DNA from: Actinomadura barringtoniae
GTDB lineage: Bacteria; Actinomycetota; Actinomycetes; Streptosporangiales; Streptosporangiaceae
Length of the DNA: 64,000 bases
Assembly: GCF_017573505.1 (NCBI RefSeq)
Contig: NZ_JAGEOJ010000002.1
Location: forward strand, 248,001 to 312,000
Direction of reading: 5' to 3'
The notes beneath the pieces were generated by a model. It did no database searches, was not told the DNA's origin, and saw only the letters and a program-made list of their open reading frames with translations. The first letter of the stretch is position 1. Each line of letters opens with the position of its first letter. Below are positions 53,681-61,618 of this stretch, in pieces. The translations under genes were made by a program, and so were the position numbers.

Positions 53681-55590
53681 CGGACGCCCATGCCGCGATC
53701 GACGGCGTCTGGAAGTTCGAGTCGGCGAAGATCATCGCGACGCTGACCCGGATGGTGAACGACGTCGGGCTCGCCGAGGAGCTGGCCCAGGACGCCCTGG
53801 TGGCGGCCCTGGAGCAGTGGCCGGAGTCCGGCGTCCCCGACAACCCCGGCGCCTGGCTGATGACCACCGCCAAGCGCCGGGCCGTCGATCACATCAGGCG
53901 CTCCCAGCGGCTCGAGCGCAAGCAGGAGCAGCTGGCCCGCGAGCTGGACGAGGAGGAGCGCGAGCCCGAGCAGGACGACGTGCTCCGCCTCATGTTCATC
54001 TCGTGCCACCCGGTGCTGCCCACGGCGGCCCGGGTGGCCTTGACGCTGCGGCTGCTCGGCGGCCTGACCGCCGCGGAGATCGCGCGGGCGTTCCTGGTGA
54101 ACGAGCAGCGGATCGCCCAGCGGATCGCCGCGGCCAAGCAGACCCTCGCCGAGCATCGGGTGCCGTTCGACCTGCCCGAGGGCGACGAGCTGGGCGAACG
54201 GCTGAGCGCGGTCCTCGGGGTCATCTACCTGATCTTCAACGAGGGGTACTCGGCGACGTCGGGCGCGGACCTGATGCGGCCGGGCCTGTGCCTGGAGGCG
54301 CTGCGGCTCGGGCGGCTGCTGGCCGAGCTGGCGCCCGACGAGCCCGAGGTGCACGGCCTCGTGGCGCTGATGGAGATCCACGCGTCACGGCTGGCGGCCC
54401 GTACGGGCCCGTCGGGCGAGCCGATCCAGCTGCACGAGCAGAACCGGGGGCGCTGGGACCAGCTGCTGATCCGGCGCGGGTTCACCGCGATGCTGCGGGC
54501 CCGCGAGCTGAGGCGCCCGCCCGGCCCGTACGTGCTGCAGGCCGCGATCGCCGTCACGCACGCACAGGCGCGCACGGCCGAGGCGACCGACTGGGCCCAG
54601 ATCGCGGCCCTGTACGAGGCCCTCGTACGCCAGCTGCCGACGCCGATCGTGCGGCTCAACCGGGCGGTGGCGATCGGACGGGCGCAGGGGCCGCAGGTGG
54701 CGCTGGACCTGGTGGACGAGCTCCAGGCCGACCCTGCGCTGCGCGACTACCACCTGCTGCCGAGCATCCGGGGCGACCTGCTGCTGCGGCTGGATCGGGC
54801 GAGCGAGGCCCGGCTGGAGTTCGAACGTGCCGCCTCGCTGACCCGCAACGATGCCGAACGGGACTTCCTGCTGGCGCGAGCCGCGGATCTGCCTGCCGGC
54901 GAAGGGGTGGCCCTTGCCGACGCGGCCGAGGAGTTCCTCGCGACCCTGGCGCCCGCGACGGCCCATTCGTACGGCCAGACCCTCACCAGGCTGCGCCGCT
55001 CGCTCGGCGGCCGAACTCCCCTGGCGTCACTGACCCCAGGCAAGGTGGCGCAGGTCTTCGAGACCGCTTGGAGCACCGCCGCCGCCAAGACCTGGAACCG
55101 GCACCGCTCGGCCGTCAAGTCGTTCGGCGAATGGGCCTCCCTCGACGACCTGGCCGGAGCGCTGGAACGCCGCCCCGAGCACACCGGGCCCAAGCAGGCT
55201 GGCCCCAAGCCCTCACAGCGCCCGCTGAACGACCTCTGGGAACGCGACCTCCCGCTGCGCGAACGCACGCTCTACCGCCTCCTGTACGAGTCGGGAGCCC
55301 CCATCACCACCGTTCTGGCCCTCGACGTCGACGACCTCGACCTGGACGACCGCCGGTCCCGCGACGGCAAGGTGGCCTGGCGTTCGGCGACCGCCCGCCT
55401 GCTCCCCGACCTGATCGGCGACCGGACCCGAGGCCCGCTCTTCCTGTCCGATCGCCGCCCCGCGCCCGCCCGTACGCCGGCGCCCGAGAACCTCTGCCCT
55501 GACACAGGCAGGCGCCGGCTCTCCTATGAACGCGCCGAATACCTCTTCAAGAAATCGACCGGATTCACCCTGCATGCCCTCAAGGGTTGA
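53677..55590 (+). CDS. ECF42-type sigma factor fused to a truncated tyrosine-recombinase domain
   Basis: A 637-residue fusion. Residues 1-405 are a complete ECF42 sigma factor: region 2 (VGLAEELAQDALVAALEQWP, NPGAWLMTTAKRRAVDHIRR), region 4 (LTAAEIARAFLVNEQRIAQR) and the C-terminal TPR-like part (FTAMLRARELRRPPGPYVLQ ... RAASLTRNDAERDFLLARAA). Residues 410-637 match actinobacterial site-specific integrases: core-binding FLATLAPATAHSYGQTLTRL and WNRHRSAVKSFGEWA, catalytic LYESGAPITTVLALDVDDLD and RRLSYERAEYLF, ending at TLHALKG. The first catalytic Arg position reads Pro, and the sequence stops at H-x-x-[R/K], so the Tyr is missing and recombination is unlikely. The probable start is CTG 53677, overlapping the YCII stop, with AGGAGG 5 bases upstream. 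Confidence 0.82.
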   Translation: MTDAHAAIDGVWKFESAKIIATLTRMVNDVGLAEELAQDALVAALEQWPESGVPDNPGAWLMTTAKRRAVDHIRRSQRLERKQEQLARELDEEEREPEQDDVLRLMFISCHPVLPTAARVALTLRLLGGLTAAEIARAFLVNEQRIAQRIAAAKQTLAEHRVPFDLPEGDELGERLSAVLGVIYLIFNEGYSATSGADLMRPGLCLEALRLGRLLAELAPDEPEVHGLVALMEIHASRLAARTGPSGEPIQLHEQNRGRWDQLLIRRGFTAMLRARELRRPPGPYVLQAAIAVTHAQARTAEATDWAQIAALYEALVRQLPTPIVRLNRAVAIGRAQGPQVALDLVDELQADPALRDYHLLPSIRGDLLLRLDRASEARLEFERAASLTRNDAERDFLLARAADLPAGEGVALADAAEEFLATLAPATAHSYGQTLTRLRRSLGGRTPLASLTPGKVAQVFETAWSTAAAKTWNRHRSAVKSFGEWASLDDLAGALERRPEHTGPKQAGPKPSQRPLNDLWERDLPLRERTLYRLLYESGAPITTVLALDVDDLDLDDRRSRDGKVAWRSATARLLPDLIGDRTRGPLFLSDRRPAPARTPAPENLCPDTGRRRLSYERAEYLFKKSTGFTLHALKG

Positions 55591-55617
55591 CCTGGAGCGC
55601 GCTCCAGGTAGCAAAGT
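55587..55617 (+). promoter_or_regulatory. MerR-type promoter/operator of the LLM gene
   Basis: -35 TTGACC (55587-55592), a 19-base spacer, and CAAAGT at the -10 position (55612-55617). The palindrome ACCTGGAGCGCGCTCCAGGT (55590-55609) covers the spacer and is perfect over 20 bases. It matches the dyad before the merR gene (25532-25551) in all outer positions. The predicted start of transcription is at the ATG 55625, so the mRNA is leaderless, as for merR. Confidence 0.75.
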
Positions 55618-55624
55618 GAGACGC

Positions 55625-56497
55625 ATGCGCATTGGCCTTCAGATTCCCAGCTTCACCTTCTCGGGCGGGCAGGAGCAGATCGCGCCCGAGTTCAGCCGGA
55701 TCGCCCGCGAGGCGGACCAGGGCGGCCTCCGCTCGCTCTGGGTCATGGACCACTTCTTCCAGATCGGCATGGTCGGCCCGCCCGAGGACCCGATGCTGGA
55801 GGGCTACACCGCGCTGTCGTACGCGGCGGCGCAGACCGAGCGAATCCTGCTCGGCACGATGGTCACCGGCGTGACCTACCGGCACCCCGGCGTCCTCGCC
55901 AAGACGGTCACCACCCTCGACGTGCTGTCGGGCGGGCGGGCGATCCTCGGCATCGGGGCCGCCTGGAACGACGAGGAGTCGCGCGGGCTCGGCATCCCGT
56001 TCCCGCCGATCGCCGAGCGGTTCGAACGGCTCGAGGAGACGCTGCGGATCTTCCACCAGATGCGGTCCGGCGACGAGAAGGCCTTCGACGGCAAGCACTA
56101 CCAGCTGGAGCGGCCCCTCAACTCGCCCGCGCCGCTGCACCGGCCGCACCTGCCGATCCTCATCGGCGGCGGCGGTGAGAAGAAGACGCTGCGGTTCGTC
56201 GCCAAGTACGCCGACGCGACCAACCTGTTCGACTCGCCGGAGCTGGCCCACAAGCTGCAGGTGCTCCAGGAGCACTGCGGGCGCGAGGGCCGCGACTACG
56301 CCGAGATCGAGAAGACCGCGCTGACGTTCTTCCGCACCGAGAAGCCGTCGGTCGACCAGGCCGTGGAGACCGTCGGCCGGCTCGCCGAGGCGGGCATCGA
56401 TCAGGCGATCTTCTCGCAGGGCACCGGTCAGGACCTGGCGGGCATCCTCGCCGAGACCGTTCAGCAGACCAAGGACATCGTTCCCTCGGGCCGTTAG
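55625..56497 (+). CDS. LLM-class F420-dependent oxidoreductase
   Basis: A 290-residue luciferase-like oxidoreductase of the F420-dependent TIGR03560-like group: MRIGLQIPSFTFSGGQEQIA, SLWVMDHFFQIG, ERILLGTMVTGVTYRHPGVLAKTV, LDVLSGGRAILGIGAAWNDEE and HLPILIGGGGEKKTLRFVAKYAD. It probably reduces an electrophilic compound with F420H2. Its promoter carries the same palindrome as the merR gene 30 kb away, so an aldehyde/electrophile-sensing MerR protein likely induces it. Its stop overlaps that of the DUF4389 gene by 4 bases. Confidence 0.88.
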   Translation: MRIGLQIPSFTFSGGQEQIAPEFSRIAREADQGGLRSLWVMDHFFQIGMVGPPEDPMLEGYTALSYAAAQTERILLGTMVTGVTYRHPGVLAKTVTTLDVLSGGRAILGIGAAWNDEESRGLGIPFPPIAERFERLEETLRIFHQMRSGDEKAFDGKHYQLERPLNSPAPLHRPHLPILIGGGGEKKTLRFVAKYADATNLFDSPELAHKLQVLQEHCGREGRDYAEIEKTALTFFRTEKPSVDQAVETVGRLAEAGIDQAIFSQGTGQDLAGILAETVQQTKDIVPSGR

Positions 56498-57228
56498 CGG
56501 TTGAGCTGCAGGCTGGTCTGGGCGAGGTAGCCGACGACGCCCAGCACGATGAAGACGATGAGGAGCGTGCGCCCGTTGCTGCTGACGAGCAGCGGGCGCG
56601 TGGCCGAGGCGCGCGGCTGGGCGGCCTGCGGGCTGTCCTGGTCTCCGAACGGGCCCTTGGGGTAGGCGGAGGTCAGCAGCATCACGTACGCGTTGTAGCG
56701 CATCGCGTAGCGCTGTACCGCCGCCGTCGCCTCGAACAGCGCCTGCGGCATGGAGCCGTTGATCAGCACGAACAGCCAGATGACGAAGCCGGCGACCTGC
56801 CAGCCGTAGCTGAGAAGGGCGCTGAGGATGGCGGCCGGGATGAGCAGGATGAAACGGAAGAACACCGCGAGGCGGTTGAGCGGGCCCGGCCGCACCTCGA
56901 TCCGAACCGTGTAGTCGGGCGCCCGCATGGCGAACGGCGGGTACTGGTCGACCAGCAGGGTGCCGTACGCGCTCACGCGAGTCCACCAGCTCAGATAGCC
57001 GGTCAGGAACTCGGCGGCCCAGTCGGGCAGGCGCCCCATGAACAGCGCCGCGAACCAGCCGATCACCTGCACGAAGAACGCGGCGATGCTGACGAAGATG
57101 AGCACGAACCACTGCGGGATCAGCAGGATCAGCCGGAAGAACACGGTGACGCGCGATTGCGGCGCGGGCCCGTCGACGTCGAGTTGGGGAAGGAACTCCC
57201 CGGCGGTGGGTGCGGTGGCAGACGCCAT
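56494..57228 (-). CDS. DUF4389 membrane protein
   Basis: A 244-residue DUF4389 protein with two similar halves: TVFFRLILLIPQWFVLIFVS and AVFFRFILLIPAAILSALLS, each followed by W-x-x-A/x-F and then W-T-R-V-x-A-Y ... R-Y-x-A-Y-V motifs (TGYLSWWTRVSAYGTLL, AAVQRYAMRYNAYVMLLTSA). It has about five or six helices plus one C-terminal helix. Function unknown. ATG 57228, monocistronic. Confidence 0.85.
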   Translation of the reverse strand: MASATAPTAGEFLPQLDVDGPAPQSRVTVFFRLILLIPQWFVLIFVSIAAFFVQVIGWFAALFMGRLPDWAAEFLTGYLSWWTRVSAYGTLLVDQYPPFAMRAPDYTVRIEVRPGPLNRLAVFFRFILLIPAAILSALLSYGWQVAGFVIWLFVLINGSMPQALFEATAAVQRYAMRYNAYVMLLTSAYPKGPFGDQDSPQAAQPRASATRPLLVSSNGRTLLIVFIVLGVVGYLAQTSLQLNR

Positions 57229-57325
57229 GGCGTTCTCCTGCGGAGAGGGCGAGCGCGGGGAGCGGAAAGGGTGCATGGAAGGTACCCCTCAGCCGGCCTG
57301 CCGGAGACTCCGCGTCCGACAGCGG

Positions 57326-58090
57326 TCACCCTGCGTCCGGATCCGGCCTTTCCATGGCGCCTTCCAGGGCCTCTGTGAGTGGTCCATCGCGTACGACGCG
57401 CCCGCCGCGCAGCTCCACCACGCGGCCGCACATGCGCGCCACCACGTCCTCGTCGCGCGAGATGAGCAGCAGGCCGGTGCGGCGCTCGGTCACCAGCCAG
57501 TCGATCAGTTCCAGCACGCCGGCGTCGCGTGTGGTGGCGGGTTCGTCGCAGATCAGCGTGGCGGGGTCGCGGGCCAGGGCGAGCGCCAGCGCGACCCGCT
57601 GCCGTTGCCATTGCGGCAGGTCGCGCGGGTAGGCGCCGGACACGTCCGGGCCGACCTCGACGCGCCGCAGCAGCGCGGCCGTCCGGGTCCTGGCCTCGGC
57701 TCTCGACAGGCCGCGGTGCTGCCGCACGGCCAGCATGACCTGCCGCCCCACGCGCAGCTTGGGGTCCAGCCCGTTCATCGGCTCCTGGGACACCATCGCC
57801 ACGCGGTCGCCGCGCAGCCGCGCCAGCTCGCGTTCCCGCATGCCGAGAACGTCGCGCGGGCCGCCCAGCACATGCCCGCCGACCAGCACGCGGCCGCCGA
57901 CCAGGACCCGCCCCGACGTCCGCGCGTCCCCGGGCAGCAACCCCATGACCGCCAGCGCCGTGAGCGACTTGCCCGCCCCGGGCGCGCCGGTCAGCCCGAC
58001 CCGTTCGCCCGGCGCGACCGACAGCGACACCCGCCGCAGAACGGGCGGCCGGTCGCCGAGCCGCACGGTCAGCCCGTCGATCTCGATCAT
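57326..58090 (-). CDS. Extra Opp/Dpp-type ABC ATPase with degenerate signature and H-loop
   Basis: A 254-residue ATPase. Walker A (GAPGAGKSLTALAVMGLL) and Walker B (ATLICDEPAT) are present, and the Q-loop reads VSQEPMNGLDP. The signature, normally LSGGQRQR, reads LPQWQRQR. The D-loop reads T-R-D-A, and the H-loop His is Arg (SRDEDVV). A short repeat, VGGRVLVGGHVLGG, sits after helix 1. With both ATPases already fused in the preceding gene, this protein is probably impaired, or regulatory. It overlaps that gene by 4 bases and ends the operon. Confidence 0.8.
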   Translation of the reverse strand: MIEIDGLTVRLGDRPPVLRRVSLSVAPGERVGLTGAPGAGKSLTALAVMGLLPGDARTSGRVLVGGRVLVGGHVLGGPRDVLGMRERELARLRGDRVAMVSQEPMNGLDPKLRVGRQVMLAVRQHRGLSRAEARTRTAALLRRVEVGPDVSGAYPRDLPQWQRQRVALALALARDPATLICDEPATTRDAGVLELIDWLVTERRTGLLLISRDEDVVARMCGRVVELRGGRVVRDGPLTEALEGAMERPDPDAG

Positions 58091-59673
58091 CCGGGGCTCG
58101 CGGGGACCGGCGCGGCCGACAGCAGCTCCTTGGTGTACTCGTGCCGGGGCGAGGCGTAGACCTCGCCGGCATCCGCGAGCTCCACGACCTTGCCCTGGCG
58201 CATGACGGCGACCCGGTCGCTGACCTGCCGTACGACCGCCAGATCGTGCGAGACGAACACCAGCGTGAGGTCCAGGTCCTCCTGAAGCTCGGCGAGCAGC
58301 GCGAGCACCTGGGCCTGCGTCGTGACGTCCAGCGAGGTGACCGGCTCGTCGCAGACCAGCAGCCGGGGCTTCGGCGCCAGCGCCCGCGCGATGCCGACCC
58401 GCTGCCGCTGCCCGCCCGAGAACTCATGCGGGTAGGCGTCGTAGCGGCCGGGGTCGAGGCCGACGCGTTCCATCAGGTCCCGCGCGGCCTTCACCGGCTC
58501 GGCCTCGCCCAGCACGCGCAGCGGGTCGGCGATGCTCTCGCCGACCGTCCGGCGCGGGTTGAGCGAGGCGACCGGATCCTGGAAGACCATCTGCAGGTCC
58601 CGGCGGACGGCCCGGAGCCGCCGTTCGCCCAGCGCGCCGAGGTCCTGGCCGGCGAACTCGATCCGCCCGGACGTGGGCTCCAGCAGCCGGACGAGCATCC
58701 GCGCGAGCGTCGACTTGCCGCTGCCGCTCTCCCCCACGACCCCGAGCGTCTCGCCGCGCCGCACGTCGAAGGTGACCCCGTCGACCGCGTGCAGGGTCTC
58801 GCGGCGCAGCGGCGGCCCGGACACGAAGTCCCGCCGCAGTTCCGACACCTCCATCAGCACCTCGTCGCCGCGCCCGGACCGCTCCGCGGGTGGAGCATCG
58901 AGGCGAGGCACGGCGGCGAGCAGTTCGCGGGTGTACGGCTCGGACGGATCGTCCAGCACCGAGGCTGCCGGACCCTGCTCGACGGCCTGCCCGTCCCGCA
59001 TCACCAGGATCTCGTCGGCGGCCCGCGCCACCACACCGAAGTCGTGGCTGACCAGCAGCAACGCCATCCCGGTCTCGGCGCGCAGCTCGTTCAGCAGATC
59101 CAGCAGCCGGGCCTGAACGGTCACGTCGAGCGCGGTCGTCGGCTCGTCGGCGACCAGCACGCGCGGCTCCAGGGCCAGTGCCATCGCGATGAGCGCCCGC
59201 TGTCGCATGCCGCCTGAGAACTCGTGCGGATAGGCGCGTGCCCGCCGCACCGGGATGCCGACGCGTTCGAGCACCTCCACCGCCTTGGCGCGCGCCTCCC
59301 GCCGTGTGACCGAATGGTGGGCGCGGTACACCTCGGCGATCTGGTCGCCCACCCGCAGATACGGGTCGAGCGAGGACAGCGGGTCCTGGAACACCATCGC
59401 GATCCGGCCGCCGCGCAGCCGCCGCAGCTCCTCACCGGAGGCGGCCAGCACGTCGACGCCGCCGGCCAGGATCTCCCCCTCGACCTCGGCCGCCGACCCG
59501 TGCAGGCGCAGCAGGGACAGCGCGAGCGTCGACTTGCCGCTGCCGCTCTCCCCCACGACCCCGAGCGCCCGCCCCGGCTCCAGGTCGAACGAGACTCCCT
59601 TGAGCGCCTCCCGCCCGCCGTCGCCGCCGTACCGGACCCGCAGGTCCCGCACCGAAAGTGCCGGAGTCGTCAT
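58087..59673 (-). CDS. Peptide/nickel ABC importer ATPase, DppD-DppF fusion
   Basis: A 528-residue protein of two complete nucleotide-binding domains. Each has VVGESGSGKSTLA (Walker A), a signature (EFSGGMRQRALIAMAL; EFSGGQRQRVGIARAL), Walker B (VLVADEPTTALDVT; LLVCDEPVTSLDVT) and SHDFGVV / SHDLAVV H-loops, with the oppA-type tail EPYTRELLAAVP / HEYTKELLSAAP. It energises the two permeases encoded upstream. 4-base overlaps on both sides. Confidence 0.92.
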   Translation of the reverse strand: MTTPALSVRDLRVRYGGDGGREALKGVSFDLEPGRALGVVGESGSGKSTLALSLLRLHGSAAEVEGEILAGGVDVLAASGEELRRLRGGRIAMVFQDPLSSLDPYLRVGDQIAEVYRAHHSVTRREARAKAVEVLERVGIPVRRARAYPHEFSGGMRQRALIAMALALEPRVLVADEPTTALDVTVQARLLDLLNELRAETGMALLLVSHDFGVVARAADEILVMRDGQAVEQGPAASVLDDPSEPYTRELLAAVPRLDAPPAERSGRGDEVLMEVSELRRDFVSGPPLRRETLHAVDGVTFDVRRGETLGVVGESGSGKSTLARMLVRLLEPTSGRIEFAGQDLGALGERRLRAVRRDLQMVFQDPVASLNPRRTVGESIADPLRVLGEAEPVKAARDLMERVGLDPGRYDAYPHEFSGGQRQRVGIARALAPKPRLLVCDEPVTSLDVTTQAQVLALLAELQEDLDLTLVFVSHDLAVVRQVSDRVAVMRQGKVVELADAGEVYASPRHEYTKELLSAAPVPASPG

Positions 59674-60659
59674 GCGAGCTTCACTCTCGGATCGATGGCC
59701 GCGTGCAGCAGGTCGGCGGCGGTGTTGGCGAGCACGACAAGCGTCCCGGCGAGCACGGTCACCCCGACGACCACCGGCAGGTCGACGTTGTTGACCGACT
59801 CGACCGTCAGCTTGCCGATGCCGGGCAGGCCGAACATGGTCTCGGTGAGCACGGCGGCCGTCATCATCTGGGCGACCTCGACGGCGGTGAGGGTGACGAC
59901 CGGGGTGAGGGCGCCGCGCATCGCGTGCCGGGCGATCACCTGCCGCTCCCTGATCCCGTACGCGCGGAACGTGCGGATGTGGTCCTCCACCAGCGTCTCC
60001 AGCGCGCCCGCCCGGGTGATCCGCGCGTACACCGCGGCCTCGATCAGCGCCAGCGACGCCCACGGCAGGATGAGGTTGCGCGCCCACGCGGCCGGGTCGT
60101 CGGTCAGCGGCACGTACGCCGGGAACGGCAGCCACCGCAGGTACGCGCAGAAGATCAGCAGCAGGACGAGCCCGATCAGGAACACCGGGGTCGAGAACCC
60201 GAGCAGCGTCACCCCGGTCAGCAGCCGTTCGCTCAGCCGCCCGCGCCGCAGCGCCGACTGGAGCCCGGCCGAGATGCCCAGCACCAGCGACAGCAGCGTC
60301 GCGCCCAGCGTGAGCGACAGCGATACGGGCAGGCGGTCGAGCAGCATCTGCGTCACGGGCTGGTCGGTCTGGAACGAGTAGCCGAGGCAGGGCGCCGGGC
60401 AGTGGCTCACGTCCGTCCCCGCCGAGTAGTCCCGGCCGACGACCAGCCCCTCCAGGAAATGCCAGTACTGCAGGTAGACGGACTCGTCCAGGCCGAGCTT
60501 GTGCTCGGTCAGGGCCAGCCGTTCGGCGTTGCAGCCCTTGCCGCACGCCAGCACGGCCGGATCGCCGGGCGTCAGGTAGAAGAGCACGTAAACGATCGCC
60601 GACAGCGCCAGCAGCACCGCGACCGTGGCGCCGAGCCGGCGCACCGAATACCAGGTCAT
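59670..60659 (-). CDS. ABC importer permease, DppB type
   Basis: A 329-residue permease. The family N-terminus YSVRRLGATVAVLLALSAIVYVLFYLTPGDPA is followed by an extracellular loop with four Cys (LACGKGCNAER, HCPAPCLG). The inner-membrane core contains the EAA loop YGIRERQVIARHAMRGALTP. It has six helices. It pairs with the DppC-type gene, overlapping it by 4 bases. Confidence 0.9.
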   Translation of the reverse strand: MTWYSVRRLGATVAVLLALSAIVYVLFYLTPGDPAVLACGKGCNAERLALTEHKLGLDESVYLQYWHFLEGLVVGRDYSAGTDVSHCPAPCLGYSFQTDQPVTQMLLDRLPVSLSLTLGATLLSLVLGISAGLQSALRRGRLSERLLTGVTLLGFSTPVFLIGLVLLLIFCAYLRWLPFPAYVPLTDDPAAWARNLILPWASLALIEAAVYARITRAGALETLVEDHIRTFRAYGIRERQVIARHAMRGALTPVVTLTAVEVAQMMTAAVLTETMFGLPGIGKLTVESVNNVDLPVVVGVTVLAGTLVVLANTAADLLHAAIDPRVKLA

Positions 60660-61609
60660 GAACGGGCGCTCCAGCGGGGGTCCATGGCCTTGCGCACCGC
60701 GTCGGCGAGCACCGTGAAGGCCAGCAGCGTGACGAACAGCAGCCCGCCCGGGACGATCACGTACATCGGGTCGGTGCGGAACCACGTCGTGGCCGACGAC
60801 AGCATCTGCCCCCACGAGGGCGTCGGCGGCCGTACGCCCGCGCCGAGGAACGACAGCGCCGCCTCGTTCACCATGTTCGTCGGGACCTTCAGCGCGCCGA
60901 CCGCCAGCAGCGGCGACGCCAGGCCCGGCAGGATCTCGCGGAGCGCGATGCGCGACCGCCGCGCGCCGGTCAGGCGGGCCGCGTCCACGTACTCGCGCGT
61001 GCGCAGCGTCTGCGTCTGGTTGCGGGTCAGGCGCGCGATGTTTCCCCAGTTGACGGCGGCGATGACGCAGCCCACCAGCAGCGGGCGCGGCACCGACTGC
61101 GGCACGATCGCCATGAGCGCCAGCGCGAGCAGGAAGTAGGGGAAGGCCAGCGACAGATCGGTCACCCGGCTGAGCACGCCGTCGGCCCACCGGCCGCCGA
61201 ACCCGGCGGCCAGCCCGATCGTGATGCCGATGACCAGCTCCAGCACGGTCGCCCCGAGCGCGACGCCGAGCGAGACGCGGGCTCCGTAGACGACGCGCGC
61301 GAACACGTCGCGGCCCGTGCCGGGCTCCACGCCGAGCCAGTGGTCGGCACTGATCCCGCCGAGCGCGCCCTTGGGCAGGCCGCCGCGCTCGGAGTCGAGC
61401 AGGCCGCTGTGGAACGTGGTGGGGTCCTGCCCCTCCAGCGCGGCCAGCAGCGGCGCGGCCAGCGCGGCCACGACCATCGCCGCCACGACGGCCAGGGCCG
61501 CCATCGCGGCACGGTCGGACCGCAGCCGCCGCCAGGTCTGCCGCCGCCGGGGCGGAGCCTCCCGTACGGACTCCGCCCCGGCACCGGCCTCGGATTCGAG
61601 AACGCTCAC
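60656..61609 (-). CDS. ABC importer permease, DppC type
   Basis: A 317-residue permease: a cytoplasmic N-terminus (PPRRRQTWRRLRSDRAAMAALAVV), HWLGVEPGTGRDVFARVVYGARVSL, which is the DppC signature, and the EAA loop RLTGARRSRIALREILPGLA. GTG 61609 lies 9 bases after the binding-protein gene. Together with DppB it forms the channel. Confidence 0.9.
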   Translation of the reverse strand: MSVLESEAGAGAESVREAPPRRRQTWRRLRSDRAAMAALAVVAAMVVAALAAPLLAALEGQDPTTFHSGLLDSERGGLPKGALGGISADHWLGVEPGTGRDVFARVVYGARVSLGVALGATVLELVIGITIGLAAGFGGRWADGVLSRVTDLSLAFPYFLLALALMAIVPQSVPRPLLVGCVIAAVNWGNIARLTRNQTQTLRTREYVDAARLTGARRSRIALREILPGLASPLLAVGALKVPTNMVNEAALSFLGAGVRPPTPSWGQMLSSATTWFRTDPMYVIVPGGLLFVTLLAFTVLADAVRKAMDPRWSARS

Positions 61610-61618
61610 CGCGCGGGC

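Noticed and set aside
55550..55640. attachment site or integrated element beside the recombinase domain
   Set aside because: No tRNA, direct repeat or other mobile gene was seen; the recombinase domain lacks catalytic residues.
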